This document shows, one piece after another, positions 1 to 7,606 of a stretch of 42,931 nucleotides of DNA. The DNA is from an uncultured bacterium (GTDB lineage Bacteria; Bacillota; Clostridia; Oscillospirales; Acutalibacteraceae). A program made the position numbers and the translations under genes. The DNA lies in the NCBI GenBank assembly GCA_934875675.1, contig CAKXIK010000024.1, positions 1 to 42,931 of the forward strand, in the 5' to 3' direction. Below the pieces are notes generated by a model. That model was given only the letters and a program-made list of their open reading frames with translations. It ran no database searches and was not told the DNA's origin. Numbering within the stretch: position 1 is the first letter of the stretch; the number at the start of each line of letters is the position of its first letter.

Positions 1-1
1 C

Positions 2-379
2 GTGTTGGGCGGGATTTACTCGGAGGGAATTGACCTGACCGGAGACCGGTTGATTGGCGCGGCAATTATCGGCGTTGGCTTGCCGCAGGTCGGTCTGGAA
101 CCAAACACGCTGCGTGCATATTTCGATAAAGTCAACGGAGCAGGATATGAATTTGCGTATCAATATCCGGGCATGAATAAGGTTTTGCAGGCAGCGGGGC
201 GGGTGATCCGCACAGAGCGGGATGTTGGCGCAGTTTTGCTGATTGATGACCGTTTTTTGTCAGAGAGGTACCGCAGGCTGCTCCCTGGCCACTGGAATCC
301 GCTGCAGCGAACGTCGGTGCAGGCATTGCCCGATCAATTAAAAGCTTTTTGGGATCGGTTTGAAAATCACGACGAATGA
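2..379 (+). CDS. DinG/Rad3-type ATP-dependent DNA helicase, C-terminal end only
   Basis: This is the last 125 residues of a superfamily 2 (XPD/DinG-like) helicase whose start lies left of the window. The visible part is the second helicase lobe. It opens with a GG-x-YSEGIDL motif (residues 3-12) and carries the motif VI signature QAAGRVIRTERD at about residues 63-74, where the arginines contact ATP. It ends with the family's LIDDRF and Y-R-R-LLP stretches. DinG-like helicases unwind 5'-tailed DNA in repair and R-loop removal, and many clostridial members carry an N-terminal nuclease domain, which cannot be seen here. The frame is open to the window edge, so this is an edge truncation and not a broken gene. 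The family is secure; the exact subfamily is not. Confidence 0.85.
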   Translation: MLGGIYSEGIDLTGDRLIGAAIIGVGLPQVGLEPNTLRAYFDKVNGAGYEFAYQYPGMNKVLQAAGRVIRTERDVGAVLLIDDRFLSERYRRLLPGHWNPLQRTSVQALPDQLKAFWDRFENHDE

Positions 380-433
380 ATGTGGCGGTTATCACAACGA
401 TCCGCTGTTCACCGTTTTAAGGAACGATGGATC

Positions 434-462
434 TTGACATTGCACTGCAATCAGAGTATTAT
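434..462 (+). promoter_or_regulatory. Candidate sigma-A promoter for the AbrB-ABC operon
   Basis: TTGACA at 434-439, a 17-bp spacer and TATTAT at 457-462 form a near-consensus vegetative promoter. It lies about 70 bp before the ribosome site of the AbrB-like gene at 531, in the gap after the helicase stop codon. Confidence 0.6.
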
Positions 463-530
463 AATTTTTATAAATCATACTTTTCATACTTATGACACCG
501 GAACAGGGGCAGAAAGGAGTGATTATAATC

Positions 531-785
531 ATGAAGCATGGACCAAAGGGTAAGTGTGCCTGGACGGTTAAAATCGGCGAAAAGGGGCAGTTTGTCATCC
601 CAAAGGAAGCAAGAGAACTGTTCGATTTGAATCCCGGAGATTCGATTATTGTTTTGGCAGACCCCAAGCGTGGAATCGCCATCCCGCCCAAATCTGTCTT
701 TTCCAAGCTTGCGGATACTATTTTTGATGGTGATTTGGATTTGCAGGAGGACACCACAACCTCCTCAGCCAATCAGGAGGAGTGA
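531..785 (+). CDS. AbrB/SpoVT-family (MazE-like) DNA-binding regulator
   Basis: This 84-residue protein has a swapped-hairpin AbrB fold. After a short basic start, residues about 10-50 read as the classic pattern of this fold: K-I-GEKGQFVIPKEARE, then LNPGDSIIVLAD. Such proteins bind DNA as dimers and repress their own operons. The ATG at 531 is preferred over an upstream in-frame ATG because AAAGGAG lies at a good distance before it and homology begins shortly after. The gene ends 4 bp before the ABC ATPase, whose ribosome site AGGAGGAG sits inside its 3' end, so the two are translationally linked. It probably autoregulates this exporter operon. The C-terminal 25 residues are acidic and Ser/Thr-rich and have no recognised function. 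Confidence 0.85.
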   Translation: MKHGPKGKCAWTVKIGEKGQFVIPKEARELFDLNPGDSIIVLADPKRGIAIPPKSVFSKLADTIFDGDLDLQEDTTTSSANQEE

Positions 786-789
786 TTCG

Positions 790-1632
790 ATGAAAACGCT
801 CACAGTACAAGGGCTTTGCAAAAACTATCCGGCGTTTGCGCTGAACGATGTTTCTTTCTCTCTGGAAAAAGGGAAAATTACGGGTTTTATCGGTAGAAAC
901 GGCGCAGGTAAAACAACTACACTGAAATCTCTTTTTGATTTTGTCCATCCAGATTCCGGCAATATCCGTTTCTTTGATCTGGATTTTAAAGAGCATGAGT
1001 TTGAAATCAAGCAGCGTGTCGGTTTTGTTTCGGGCGGTGTCGATTTTTACCCTAACAAGAAGCTGCGCACCATTACGGCTGTTACAAAATCCTTTTACCC
1101 GCAGTGGGATGATTGCGCCTATCGAAAATACCTTGCCCTGTTTAAGCTGGATGAAAGCAAAACACCGGCGCAGCTTTCTGCCGGCATGAAGGTGAAATAT
1201 GCATTGGCACTTGCGCTTTCGCACCATGCGGAGCTGCTGATTCTGGACGAACCCACCAGCGGGCTTGACCCGGTGTCGCGTGATGAGCTGCTCGATATTT
1301 TTATGGACTTGTGTGCAGAGGGTGTTACCATCCTGTTTTCTACCCATATTACATCCGATCTTGATAAGTGTGCCGATCAGATCATTTATATTAAAAACGG
1401 TCGAATAATTGCGCAGAACGAATTAAGTGCCTTTGTTGCGGGTTATCGAATTTATGCGGTTCCCAAGGAGACGTTTCGACCAGAGATGGCGGAGCATGCC
1501 TTCGGTGTTGCCCGCAGTAAGAACGGTTTTTCCGTTTTAATGAAAGCAGACGAGCCATTTGCCATTCCGGCAGAGCAACAGGAGGTCAATCTGGAGGAAA
1601 TCATGGTTCATATCGAAAAAACGAATCTCTGA
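790..1632 (+). CDS. ABC transporter ATP-binding protein (ABC-2 exporter class)
   Basis: This 280-residue nucleotide-binding subunit powers an ABC-2 type exporter at the inner face of the membrane. Walker A is G-R-N-G-A-G-K-T (residues 35-42). The signature is LSAGM rather than LSGGQ, followed by Walker B LLILDEPTSGLDP and the switch histidine in STHI. The LSAGM form, the short length and the partner permease resemble the YtrB/BcrA-like group found beside small regulators in Firmicutes; these export peptides or respond to cell-wall stress, but no substrate can be read here. The ATG at 790 is chosen because homology (MKTLTVQGL) begins exactly there and a strong AGGAGGAG precedes it. It sits between the AbrB-like gene and the permease at 1776. 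Confidence 0.9.
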   Translation: MKTLTVQGLCKNYPAFALNDVSFSLEKGKITGFIGRNGAGKTTTLKSLFDFVHPDSGNIRFFDLDFKEHEFEIKQRVGFVSGGVDFYPNKKLRTITAVTKSFYPQWDDCAYRKYLALFKLDESKTPAQLSAGMKVKYALALALSHHAELLILDEPTSGLDPVSRDELLDIFMDLCAEGVTILFSTHITSDLDKCADQIIYIKNGRIIAQNELSAFVAGYRIYAVPKETFRPEMAEHAFGVARSKNGFSVLMKADEPFAIPAEQQEVNLEEIMVHIEKTNL

Positions 1633-1775
1633 GTAGGATGAATCGATTGATACTGTTTTTCAGTTAGAAACGGTATAACGTTCGAAAAAAAGCTTGAATA
1701 TATGCCGGTCTTTCCGAAGATTTTATCTGTTTTAAGAGAAATTGGTATGATGCCGTATGAAAGGAAGAATGTTCG

Positions 1776-2423
1776 GTGAAAGAGCTCCTCAAAAAGGAAT
1801 TTGTCTTGGCAATGCACCCAACAGCACCTATTTTTCTTGTGCTTTCCGCGATGCTGCTGATTCCGAATTATCCGTATTATGTCGTCTTTTTTTACACGGG
1901 GCTTGCCATTTTTTTCACCTGTCTCAATGGCAGGGAAAATCATGATATCGCGTATACCGTGCAGTTACCGGTAAAAAAGAGCGATGTTGTCAAATCGCGT
2001 TTTTTATTTGTTCTCGTGCTGGAAGGGCTACAGATGCTCATTGCCATTCCATTCGCAATTTTGCGCCAAAGTTTTTCCATGCCGGGAAATATGGTCGGGA
2101 TGGATGCAAATATTTCTCTGTTTGCATTTTCTTTGGTTTTGCTTGGCTTGTTCAATCTCATTTTCTTTTCCATCTATTATAAAAATGTCAATCAGGTGGG
2201 AAAGGCATTTGTGGTTGCCAGCATCGCGGTATTTGTTTATATGGCATTTGCGGAGGTTTGTGCACACGCAATTCCGTTTGTGCGCAATCAGCTTGATACC
2301 CCGGATCCTCAGTTTTTGGCAGCCAAGCTCGCAGCGTTGGCAGTAGGTCTGGTGGTCTTTGCGCTTTTGACGGTGATCGCCTATCGAAGGTCTGTTCGCT
2401 CATTCGAACAGTTTGATTTATAA
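1776..2423 (+). CDS. ABC-2 type transporter permease
   Basis: This 215-residue integral membrane protein has about five or six hydrophobic segments, roughly residues 17-50 (two close together), 75-95, 110-133, 140-163 and 183-205. A short cytoplasmic start (MKELLKKEF) and a basic C-terminal tail (YRRSVRSFEQF) are typical of half-size ABC-2 permeases that pair with the ATPase upstream. It starts with GTG, preceded by AAGGAAG about ten bases upstream. The 143-bp gap after the ATPase gene holds no convincing promoter or terminator, so it is probably co-transcribed. A bidirectional terminator follows directly. The substrate is unknown. Confidence 0.8.
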   Translation: MKELLKKEFVLAMHPTAPIFLVLSAMLLIPNYPYYVVFFYTGLAIFFTCLNGRENHDIAYTVQLPVKKSDVVKSRFLFVLVLEGLQMLIAIPFAILRQSFSMPGNMVGMDANISLFAFSLVLLGLFNLIFFSIYYKNVNQVGKAFVVASIAVFVYMAFAEVCAHAIPFVRNQLDTPDPQFLAAKLAALAVGLVVFALLTVIAYRRSVRSFEQFDL

Positions 2424-2437
2424 TTCACAAGCAATAT

Positions 2438-2481
2438 AAAAACGGAGTAACAGCTTGCATTAAAGCTGTTACTCCGTTTTT
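2438..2481. terminator. Bidirectional intrinsic terminator between the ABC operon and gdhA
   Basis: An almost perfect stem of about 17 bp (arm AAAACGGAGTAACAGCT and its complement) with a short loop has A-runs on the left and T-runs on the right, so it can stop transcription of the permease on the plus strand and of gdhA on the minus strand. Confidence 0.9.
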
Positions 2482-2498
2482 ATTGCTTTTCTCGCTGA

Positions 2499-3830
2499 TT
2501 AAATTACACCTTCAGAGATCATTGCGTTGGCAACTTTGCTGAAACCGGCAATATTTGCACCGATGACAAAGTTGTTGCGGAATCCATATTGCTCAGAAGC
2601 GGCGGAAATCTGTTCGCAGATGTTAACCATAATCTGTTTCAAGCGTGTATCCACCTCTTCAAAGCTCCAGGAAAGACGCATGCTGCCCTGGCTCATTTCC
2701 AAAGCAGAAACAGCAACGCCGCCGGCGTTTGCAGCCTTGCCCGGAGCAAAGAGAACGCCGCTGTCCAGGAAGAAGTGCGTTGCTTCCAGTGTGGACGGCA
2801 TATTGGCGCCTTCTGCAACGGCAATACAGCCATTCTTAATCAGAATTTTGGCATCCTCGGCACCCAATTCGTTCTGTGTTGCACAAGGAAGTGCAATGTC
2901 AACCGGAACATTCCAAACACCCTTACCGGCGTGATATTCACTGTTCGGACGGTAATTTTTGTATTCTGTTAAGCGCTGACGGTTTACTTCCTTGATTTGT
3001 TTGATTGCAGCGATATCAATGCCGTCCTTATCGTAGACCCATCCGCTGGAATCGCTCATCGTCAAGACTTTAGCGCCAAGGGTAATTGCTTTTTCGGCAG
3101 CATAGATTGCAACGTTTCCGGAGCCGGAAATGGCGCATTTCATGCCGCAGATATCTCTTCCGTTGCGGCGGAGCATCTCCTGCGTTAAATAAAGCAGACC
3201 GTAGCCGGTGGCTTCGGTACGAGCCAAAGAACCGCCGAATGTGATTCCCTTGCCGGTCAGAACACCTTCAAAACGGTTTGTAATGCGCTTGTACTGACCG
3301 AACATGTAGCCGATTTCGCGGCCGCCAACACCGATATCACCGGCGGGAACATCTGTGGAAGCGCCGATATGGCGATAAAGCTCTGTCATAAAGCTCTGGC
3401 AGAATGCCATGATTTCACGGTCAGATTTTCCTTTCGGATCAAAATCCGATCCGCCCTTGCCGCCGCCGATGGGCAGCCCGGTGAGGGAGTTTTTAAAAAT
3501 CTGTTCAAAGCCCAGAAATTTAATGATGCCAAGGTTAACAGAGGGATGCAACCGAAGGCCGCCTTTATAAGGACCGATGGCACTGCTGAATTCCACACGG
3601 TAACCACGGTTCACGTGCACCTTGCCGTTGTCGTCTACCCATGGGACGCGGAACATCAATTGACGCTCCGGCTCCACCAGGCGTTCCAGAATACCGGCTT
3701 GCTCGTATTGCGGATTGGCATCAAAGACAGGAGATAATGACTCCAAAACTTCGGTTGCGGCTTGAATAAATTCGGGCTCATGAGGACTTTTCTTCACAAG
3801 CTCATCTAGTGTTCGGCTGACATAGGACAT
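2499..3830 (-). CDS. gdhA: NADP-type glutamate dehydrogenase
   Basis: This 443-residue enzyme makes glutamate from 2-oxoglutarate, ammonium and NAD(P)H in the cytosol. The length matches the hexameric bacterial NADP-type family (about 445). Seen motifs are the substrate-site run GPYKGGLRLHPSVN, the catalytic-lysine loop PIGGGKGGSDFDPKGKS, DVPAGDIGVGGREIGY, and the nucleotide-binding ISGSGNVAIYAAEKA. The ATG at 3830 is preferred over an in-frame ATG 42 bases upstream because AAGGAGGAAT lies just before it and family similarity begins at MSYVSRTLDEL. It is transcribed away from glnA, with a 600-bp regulatory gap between them. Preference for NADPH over NADH is inferred from family type only. Confidence 0.95.
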   Translation of the reverse strand: MSYVSRTLDELVKKSPHEPEFIQAATEVLESLSPVFDANPQYEQAGILERLVEPERQLMFRVPWVDDNGKVHVNRGYRVEFSSAIGPYKGGLRLHPSVNLGIIKFLGFEQIFKNSLTGLPIGGGKGGSDFDPKGKSDREIMAFCQSFMTELYRHIGASTDVPAGDIGVGGREIGYMFGQYKRITNRFEGVLTGKGITFGGSLARTEATGYGLLYLTQEMLRRNGRDICGMKCAISGSGNVAIYAAEKAITLGAKVLTMSDSSGWVYDKDGIDIAAIKQIKEVNRQRLTEYKNYRPNSEYHAGKGVWNVPVDIALPCATQNELGAEDAKILIKNGCIAVAEGANMPSTLEATHFFLDSGVLFAPGKAANAGGVAVSALEMSQGSMRLSWSFEEVDTRLKQIMVNICEQISAASEQYGFRNNFVIGANIAGFSKVANAMISEGVI

Positions 3831-4036
3831 CTGCGTAATTCCTCCTTGAATTGCAGCGGGAATTCCATGCAAAATGCATCACACACAAAACCAAACTGCA
3901 TATTTTGAGTCTGACAGGTTCATCATGAGTTGCGACAAAACCTATAAATGGTCGCTGTTTTGTGTTTCCCCAAACCCCAAATTCTGCGACGGCGAGGCAA
4001 TTCCGTAAGGCAAAAAATCGCATCCGTTTCCCCATA
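3831..4036 (-). promoter_or_regulatory. Long gdhA 5' leader, function unknown
   Basis: About 200 bases separate the predicted gdhA start site (near 4030) from its start codon. The minus-strand RNA could form a hairpin with ATGCA/TGCAT arms close to the ribosome site and a longer one pairing ACAAAAC with GTTTTGT. No known riboswitch consensus and no terminator-like T-run was recognised. The remaining part of the intergenic space (4066-4225) shows nothing beyond A+T-rich sequence. Confidence 0.3.
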
Positions 4037-4065
4037 ATTATAACGAATACCAGACATAAAGCCAA
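4037..4065 (-). promoter_or_regulatory. Candidate gdhA promoter
   Basis: Read on the minus strand, TTGGCT (4065-4060), a 17-bp spacer and a perfect TATAAT (4042-4037) make a good vegetative promoter pointing toward gdhA. Confidence 0.55.
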
Positions 4066-4225
4066 ATTTTAATCAGAAAAGCCCCTTAAAACCAGTTTTT
4101 CAAAATACATCATGACGAAAATATCAGCTGTTAGCATTGTAGCACCAATGAATTACTGATGCAAGAGAAAAATTATCAATTTTCAATAATCTTGCAAGTC
4201 GACAAAGAAAAATTGCAAATATCAC

Positions 4226-4253
4226 TTGCATTTTGTGATTTAGTTGCTATAAT
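4226..4253 (+). promoter_or_regulatory. glnA: Candidate glnA promoter
   Basis: TTGCAT at 4226-4231, a 16-bp spacer and a perfect TATAAT at 4248-4253 predict a start near 4260. This gives a leader of about 170 bases before glnA that contains the terminator at 4351-4391. Confidence 0.65.
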
Positions 4254-4350
4254 AGTATCAACAGAGAAACGAGGTTGCACAATGTGAAGCATAAAGCTGA
4301 ATTTTCAAGTTATGAAAGTTGCATTCGCGTTTCCGTCAATTTGATGCTTT

Positions 4351-4391
4351 AGAACGAAGACGTTCTCCAAGGGGGATGTCTTCGTTTTTTT
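4351..4391 (+). promoter_or_regulatory. glnA: Transcription attenuator in the glnA leader
   Basis: A terminator hairpin (AACGAAGAC at 4353-4361 pairing with GTCTTCGTT at 4378-4386, followed by a T-run) sits between the glnA promoter and the glnA start codon. Its left arm can instead fold into a local hairpin, AGAACG(4351-4356)-AAGA-CGTTCT(4361-4366), so the two structures exclude each other. That is the layout of a terminator/antiterminator switch. ANTAR proteins are known to stabilise an antiterminating hairpin pair in leader RNA, and an ANTAR gene lies directly after glnA. The second hairpin of the canonical ANTAR target was not confidently found upstream, so the ligand is inferred. Confidence 0.65.
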
Positions 4392-4431
4392 GCGGTTAAA
4401 TAGGTAATATTATTTATGGAGGGAATTATTC

Positions 4432-5766
4432 ATGAGCAAGTATACCAGAGAAGACATCATCCGGCTTGTCAAGGAAAATGACGTCAGCTTTATCCGCCTC
4501 CAGTTTACCGATATCCTCGGTACTCTTAAAAATGTGGCGATCACCCCCAGCCAGCTGGAAAAAGCGCTCGACAACAAATGCATGTTTGACGGTTCTTCCA
4601 TCGAAGGCTTTGTTCGTATCGAAGAATCCGACATGTATCTTCGTCCGGACTACGATACCTTCGCAATCATTCCATGGCGCCCGCAGCAGGATCGTGTCGC
4701 CCGTTTGATCTGCGATGTTTACAAGCCCGATGGCAATCCGTTTGAGGGCGACCCGCGTTACGTTCTGAAAAAGACAATTCAGGAAGCAGCAGACATGGGA
4801 TTCTCCTTTAACGTTGGTCCGGAATGTGAATTTTTCCTTTTCCACACCGATGATACGGGTCATGCCACTACAGAAACATATGACGAAGCCGGATATTTTG
4901 ATCTTGGCGGAACAGAAAACGGCGAAAATGCCCGTCGTGACATGGTTTTGGCACTTGAGGATATGGGCTTTGAAATCGAAGCTTCCCATCATGAGGTTGC
5001 CGTTGCACAACATGAAATCGACTTCAAATACAGCGATGCTCTGACTGCTGCTGATAATATTATGACCTTTAAAATGGCCGTTAAAGCAATTGCCCGTCAG
5101 CACGGCATGTGCGCAACCTTTATGCCGAAGCCTGTTTTTGGAATTAATGGTTCCGGCATGCATACCAATATGTCTCTCTTCACCAAGGAGGGTAAAAATG
5201 CATTCTATGATGCTGACGATTCCCTTGGCTTGAGCCAGATGGCTTACAGCTTTATTGCCGGTATCATGGAGCACATGAAGAGCATTACCGCAATTACCAA
5301 TCCTTTGGTTAACTCCTATAAACGTCTGGTTCCCGGATACGAAGCTCCCTGCTATATTGCATGGACTGCAAGCAACCGCAGTGCGCTGATTCGCGTTCCT
5401 GCCACCCGCGGCATGGGCACTCGTGTGGAACTGCGCTGCCCGGATCCCGCCTGTAACCCATATCTGGAGCTGGCAGTTCTGTTGGCTGCCGGTCTGGATG
5501 GTATCAAACGTAACTTGCATCCGGTAGATTCTGTGTCTGCCAATATTTTCCACATGACGCCAGATGAGCGTGAAGCCCGCGGTATTGAAAGTCTGCCGGG
5601 CAACCTGCATGAGGCTATTCGTGAGATGAGAACCAGTGATTTTGTTAAGAATGTTCTCGGCGATCACGTATTTTCCAAATACTTGGAAGCCAAGCGTGCA
5701 GAGTGGGATTCCTTCCGTACCGTTGTTACCGAATGGGAACTCAATGAATATCTTGAAAAGTATTAA
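4432..5766 (+). CDS. glnA: Glutamine synthetase, type I
   Basis: This 444-residue enzyme joins ammonium to glutamate using ATP. It has the N-terminal beta-grasp region, including FTDILGTLKNV and MFDGSSIEGF, then the catalytic barrel with VGPECEFFLF, the ASHHEVAVAQHEID metal-binding region, GSGMHTNMS and NSYKRLVPGYEAP. The length and lack of the extra insertion or adenylylated-tyrosine region match the Firmicutes GSI-alpha form, which is feedback-inhibited and not adenylylated. GGAGGG precedes the ATG. Expression is probably controlled by the attenuator just upstream. A modest terminator follows, then the ANTAR regulator gene, a common clostridial arrangement. Confidence 0.97.
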   Translation: MSKYTREDIIRLVKENDVSFIRLQFTDILGTLKNVAITPSQLEKALDNKCMFDGSSIEGFVRIEESDMYLRPDYDTFAIIPWRPQQDRVARLICDVYKPDGNPFEGDPRYVLKKTIQEAADMGFSFNVGPECEFFLFHTDDTGHATTETYDEAGYFDLGGTENGENARRDMVLALEDMGFEIEASHHEVAVAQHEIDFKYSDALTAADNIMTFKMAVKAIARQHGMCATFMPKPVFGINGSGMHTNMSLFTKEGKNAFYDADDSLGLSQMAYSFIAGIMEHMKSITAITNPLVNSYKRLVPGYEAPCYIAWTASNRSALIRVPATRGMGTRVELRCPDPACNPYLELAVLLAAGLDGIKRNLHPVDSVSANIFHMTPDEREARGIESLPGNLHEAIREMRTSDFVKNVLGDHVFSKYLEAKRAEWDSFRTVVTEWELNEYLEKY

Positions 5767-5775
5767 TTGATTTGG

Positions 5776-5806
5776 CAGCCCGGCAATGTGAATTGTCGGG
5801 CTGTTT
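5776..5806 (+). terminator. Partial terminator between glnA and the ANTAR gene
   Basis: CAGCCCG and CGGGCTG arms plus an inner CAAT/ATTG pairing form a strong stem, but the T-run after it is short (TTTGTT). It probably reduces rather than abolishes read-through into the ANTAR gene. Confidence 0.6.
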
Positions 5807-5859
5807 GTTAAAAATAGATGGCAGTCGGCACAAAACGAGACTGAAAGGGGAGAACTACA

Positions 5860-6438
5860 ATGCAAAATGTAATCATCGCCTATTCAAATCTGCAGGCTGC
5901 GCAAAAAATCCGAACCGTTTTGACGGCAAATGGGTTTACGGTGAACGGTGTGTGTGGTTCTGCCGCGCAGGCTCTTGCGCGTGCCAGTCAGCAGGAAGAG
6001 GGCGGGGTTGTAGTCAGCGGATTCCGTTTTCCGGATATGACAGCAATTACGATGGCATCCATGCTGCCGCCAAGCTATACGGTACTGCTGCTTCTGACGC
6101 CTTCACAATCAGATGTTCGCTCTTCCACACGTCTTCCTTGCGTAGATCTTCCTGTCAACAAGGAAGAACTTGTCTCTCAATTGCGCCGGGTGATGGATGC
6201 ACATCGTCACAAAACGGCGGAACGGCCAACCCGTGAGGAACGCAAGCCGGTGGAAAAAAGTGAAGAAGCGCGTGCTCTGATTGCTAAGGCAAAAGAAGTG
6301 CTGATGGAGCGTGACCACCTTTCGGAAGCGCAGGCCCACCGCTATATTCAGAAAAAGAGTATGGATGCGGGACGCAAAATGGAGGATACTGCGCGAGAAA
6401 TTATTGACCGGATAGAAAGTGCCTTGAAATCTTCATAA
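5860..6438 (+). CDS. ANTAR-domain RNA-binding antiterminator with degenerate receiver
   Basis: This 192-residue protein has an N-terminal receiver-like fold (about 1-115), a charged linker, and a C-terminal ANTAR helical bundle (about 135-190: AKEVLMERDHLSEAQAHRYI, then KKSMDAGRKMEDTAREII). ANTAR domains bind paired hairpins in leader RNA and let RNA polymerase pass a terminator. The receiver lacks the usual phosphorylation chemistry: the acidic pair is replaced around Y8-S9, the acceptor Asp position before F-R-F-P is G54, and no clear conserved Lys-Pro is present. It therefore probably senses something other than phosphate. AAAGGGGAG precedes the ATG. Its place after glnA and the attenuator upstream of glnA suggest that it controls nitrogen genes, as linked ANTAR regulators do in other clostridia. 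Confidence 0.88.
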   Translation: MQNVIIAYSNLQAAQKIRTVLTANGFTVNGVCGSAAQALARASQQEEGGVVVSGFRFPDMTAITMASMLPPSYTVLLLLTPSQSDVRSSTRLPCVDLPVNKEELVSQLRRVMDAHRHKTAERPTREERKPVEKSEEARALIAKAKEVLMERDHLSEAQAHRYIQKKSMDAGRKMEDTAREIIDRIESALKSS

Positions 6439-6468
6439 AAAAATTTTGTATTTTTTTTCATTTTCCTC

Positions 6469-6497
6469 TTTAAAAACTCGAAGATATGTATTATAAT
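6469..6497 (+). promoter_or_regulatory. Candidate promoter for dapF-dapL
   Basis: TTTAAA (6469-6474), a 17-bp spacer and a perfect TATAAT (6492-6497) lie just after the ANTAR gene. The -35 is weak, but the extended A+T-rich context favours it. It would drive dapF after a leader of about 240 bases. Confidence 0.45.
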
Positions 6498-6745
6498 ATT
6501 CTCGAAAACAAGTGAGCCCGATGATTCGCTTTTAGGAGTTTACAGGAAAAGTTTTTTAGAAAAGTATTAAAAAATAGACCGGAATTTAAGAATTTGGCGT
6601 ACTTTAGCTTTTGTTTTGCATGAAAAACGAAGATGTGGAATAAAGTAAAAAGGGCAATCGGTGCGCCGGTGTGGTTTTCTGGAATATGTATGAATAAAAA
6701 TTCATACAATATGCAATAAAATTAAATTTGGAAGGATGAAGTTCC
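6498..6745 (+). other. A+T-rich leader before dapF
   Basis: This non-coding stretch is purine- and A/T-rich. The only clear structure is a 9-bp hairpin, TGTATGAAT/ATTCATACA, at 6687-6709, close to the dapF ribosome site (GGAAGGA). No lysine riboswitch, T-box or terminator was recognised. Confidence 0.3.
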
Positions 6746-7579
6746 GTGCAGTTTACAAAGATGCAGGCCGCAGGCAACGACTATATTTATATCGATTGTT
6801 TTCAGCAACCGGTTTCTTCTCCGTCCGAGCTTTCCATTCAACTCAGTGATCGACATTTCGGCATTGGTTCTGACGGCATCATTTTGATTGGCCCGTCGGA
6901 TCATGCCGATTTTTCTATGCGCATTTATAATGCGGATGGTTCTCAGGCTCAGATGTGTGGTAATGGCATCCGCTGCGTGGGTAAATATGTTTATGAAAAA
7001 GGTCTCACGACAAAAAAACTGATTACAGTGGATACGCTTGCCGGGGTGAAAACCTTGGAGCTGGTTGTGGACGATGAAAATCATGTTACAGCAATTTCGG
7101 TTGTGATGGGGTCTCCTCATCTGGAACCCGAAAAAATTCCGTATCGTCCCGAGTTATTAGCAGAGCTGGAACGTCAGGTGCAGCAGGAAGGCGTTGCGGA
7201 AAGCATTTGCCCGGTTTCAATGGGAAATCCGCACTGCATTCTGTTTGTTAAAGATGCATTTCATGCGCCGGTTGAAAGCATCGGGCCGCGGGTAGAACAA
7301 CATCCCGCCTTTCCGGAACGTGCCAATGTGGAATTTGTTGAAGTGGTGGACGAAACCCATCTCAAGGTGAGGGTTTGGGAACGCGGTTCGGGTGAAACGC
7401 TTGCTTGCGGAACCGGAGCCTGTGCTTCGGCGGTTGCCGCAATACTCAAAAAAGGCGCGGCGGAATCCCTTTTTGTCACTCTGCCGGGCGGTACACTTCA
7501 TGTTACTTATTATCACAGCGCTCAACAGGTTATTTTGCAGGGCGGCGCCGAATTTGTGTTCGACGGCACACTGCTTTAA
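6746..7579 (+). CDS. dapF: Diaminopimelate epimerase
   Basis: This 277-residue cofactor-free racemase converts LL- to meso-diaminopimelate for lysine and peptidoglycan. Both catalytic cysteines are present in their motifs: C71 in MCGNGIRC and C221 in ACGTGACASA. The N-terminus has the conserved F-x-KM-x-AAGNDYIYID, and GIGSDGII, ADGSQAQM, MGNPHC and RANVEFVEV follow in family order. Length is normal. It starts with GTG; GGAAGGATGA lies upstream and similarity begins at the first residue. The next gene, dapL, makes its substrate, so the pair covers the last two steps to meso-DAP. Confidence 0.97.
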   Translation: MQFTKMQAAGNDYIYIDCFQQPVSSPSELSIQLSDRHFGIGSDGIILIGPSDHADFSMRIYNADGSQAQMCGNGIRCVGKYVYEKGLTTKKLITVDTLAGVKTLELVVDDENHVTAISVVMGSPHLEPEKIPYRPELLAELERQVQQEGVAESICPVSMGNPHCILFVKDAFHAPVESIGPRVEQHPAFPERANVEFVEVVDETHLKVRVWERGSGETLACGTGACASAVAAILKKGAAESLFVTLPGGTLHVTYYHSAQQVILQGGAEFVFDGTLL

Positions 7580-7606
7580 ATATTAGAATATATAGGAGGA
7601 AAACTT

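Noticed and set aside
1633..1775. Possible promoter between the ABC ATPase and permease
   Set aside because: TTGATA and TATAAC are 21 bp apart, too far for a normal sigma-A promoter, and no better pair was seen.
4426..5865. 479-codon open frame antisense to glnA
   Set aside because: It is the mirror of a conserved glnA coding sequence; its product is rich in Cys/His with no recognisable domain and it lacks a ribosome site. Similar long antisense frames over carB, glutamate synthase and purF were dropped for the same reason.
6439..6745. Lysine riboswitch or T-box before dapF
   Set aside because: The leader lacks the conserved motifs and any terminator; only a short A+T-rich hairpin was found.
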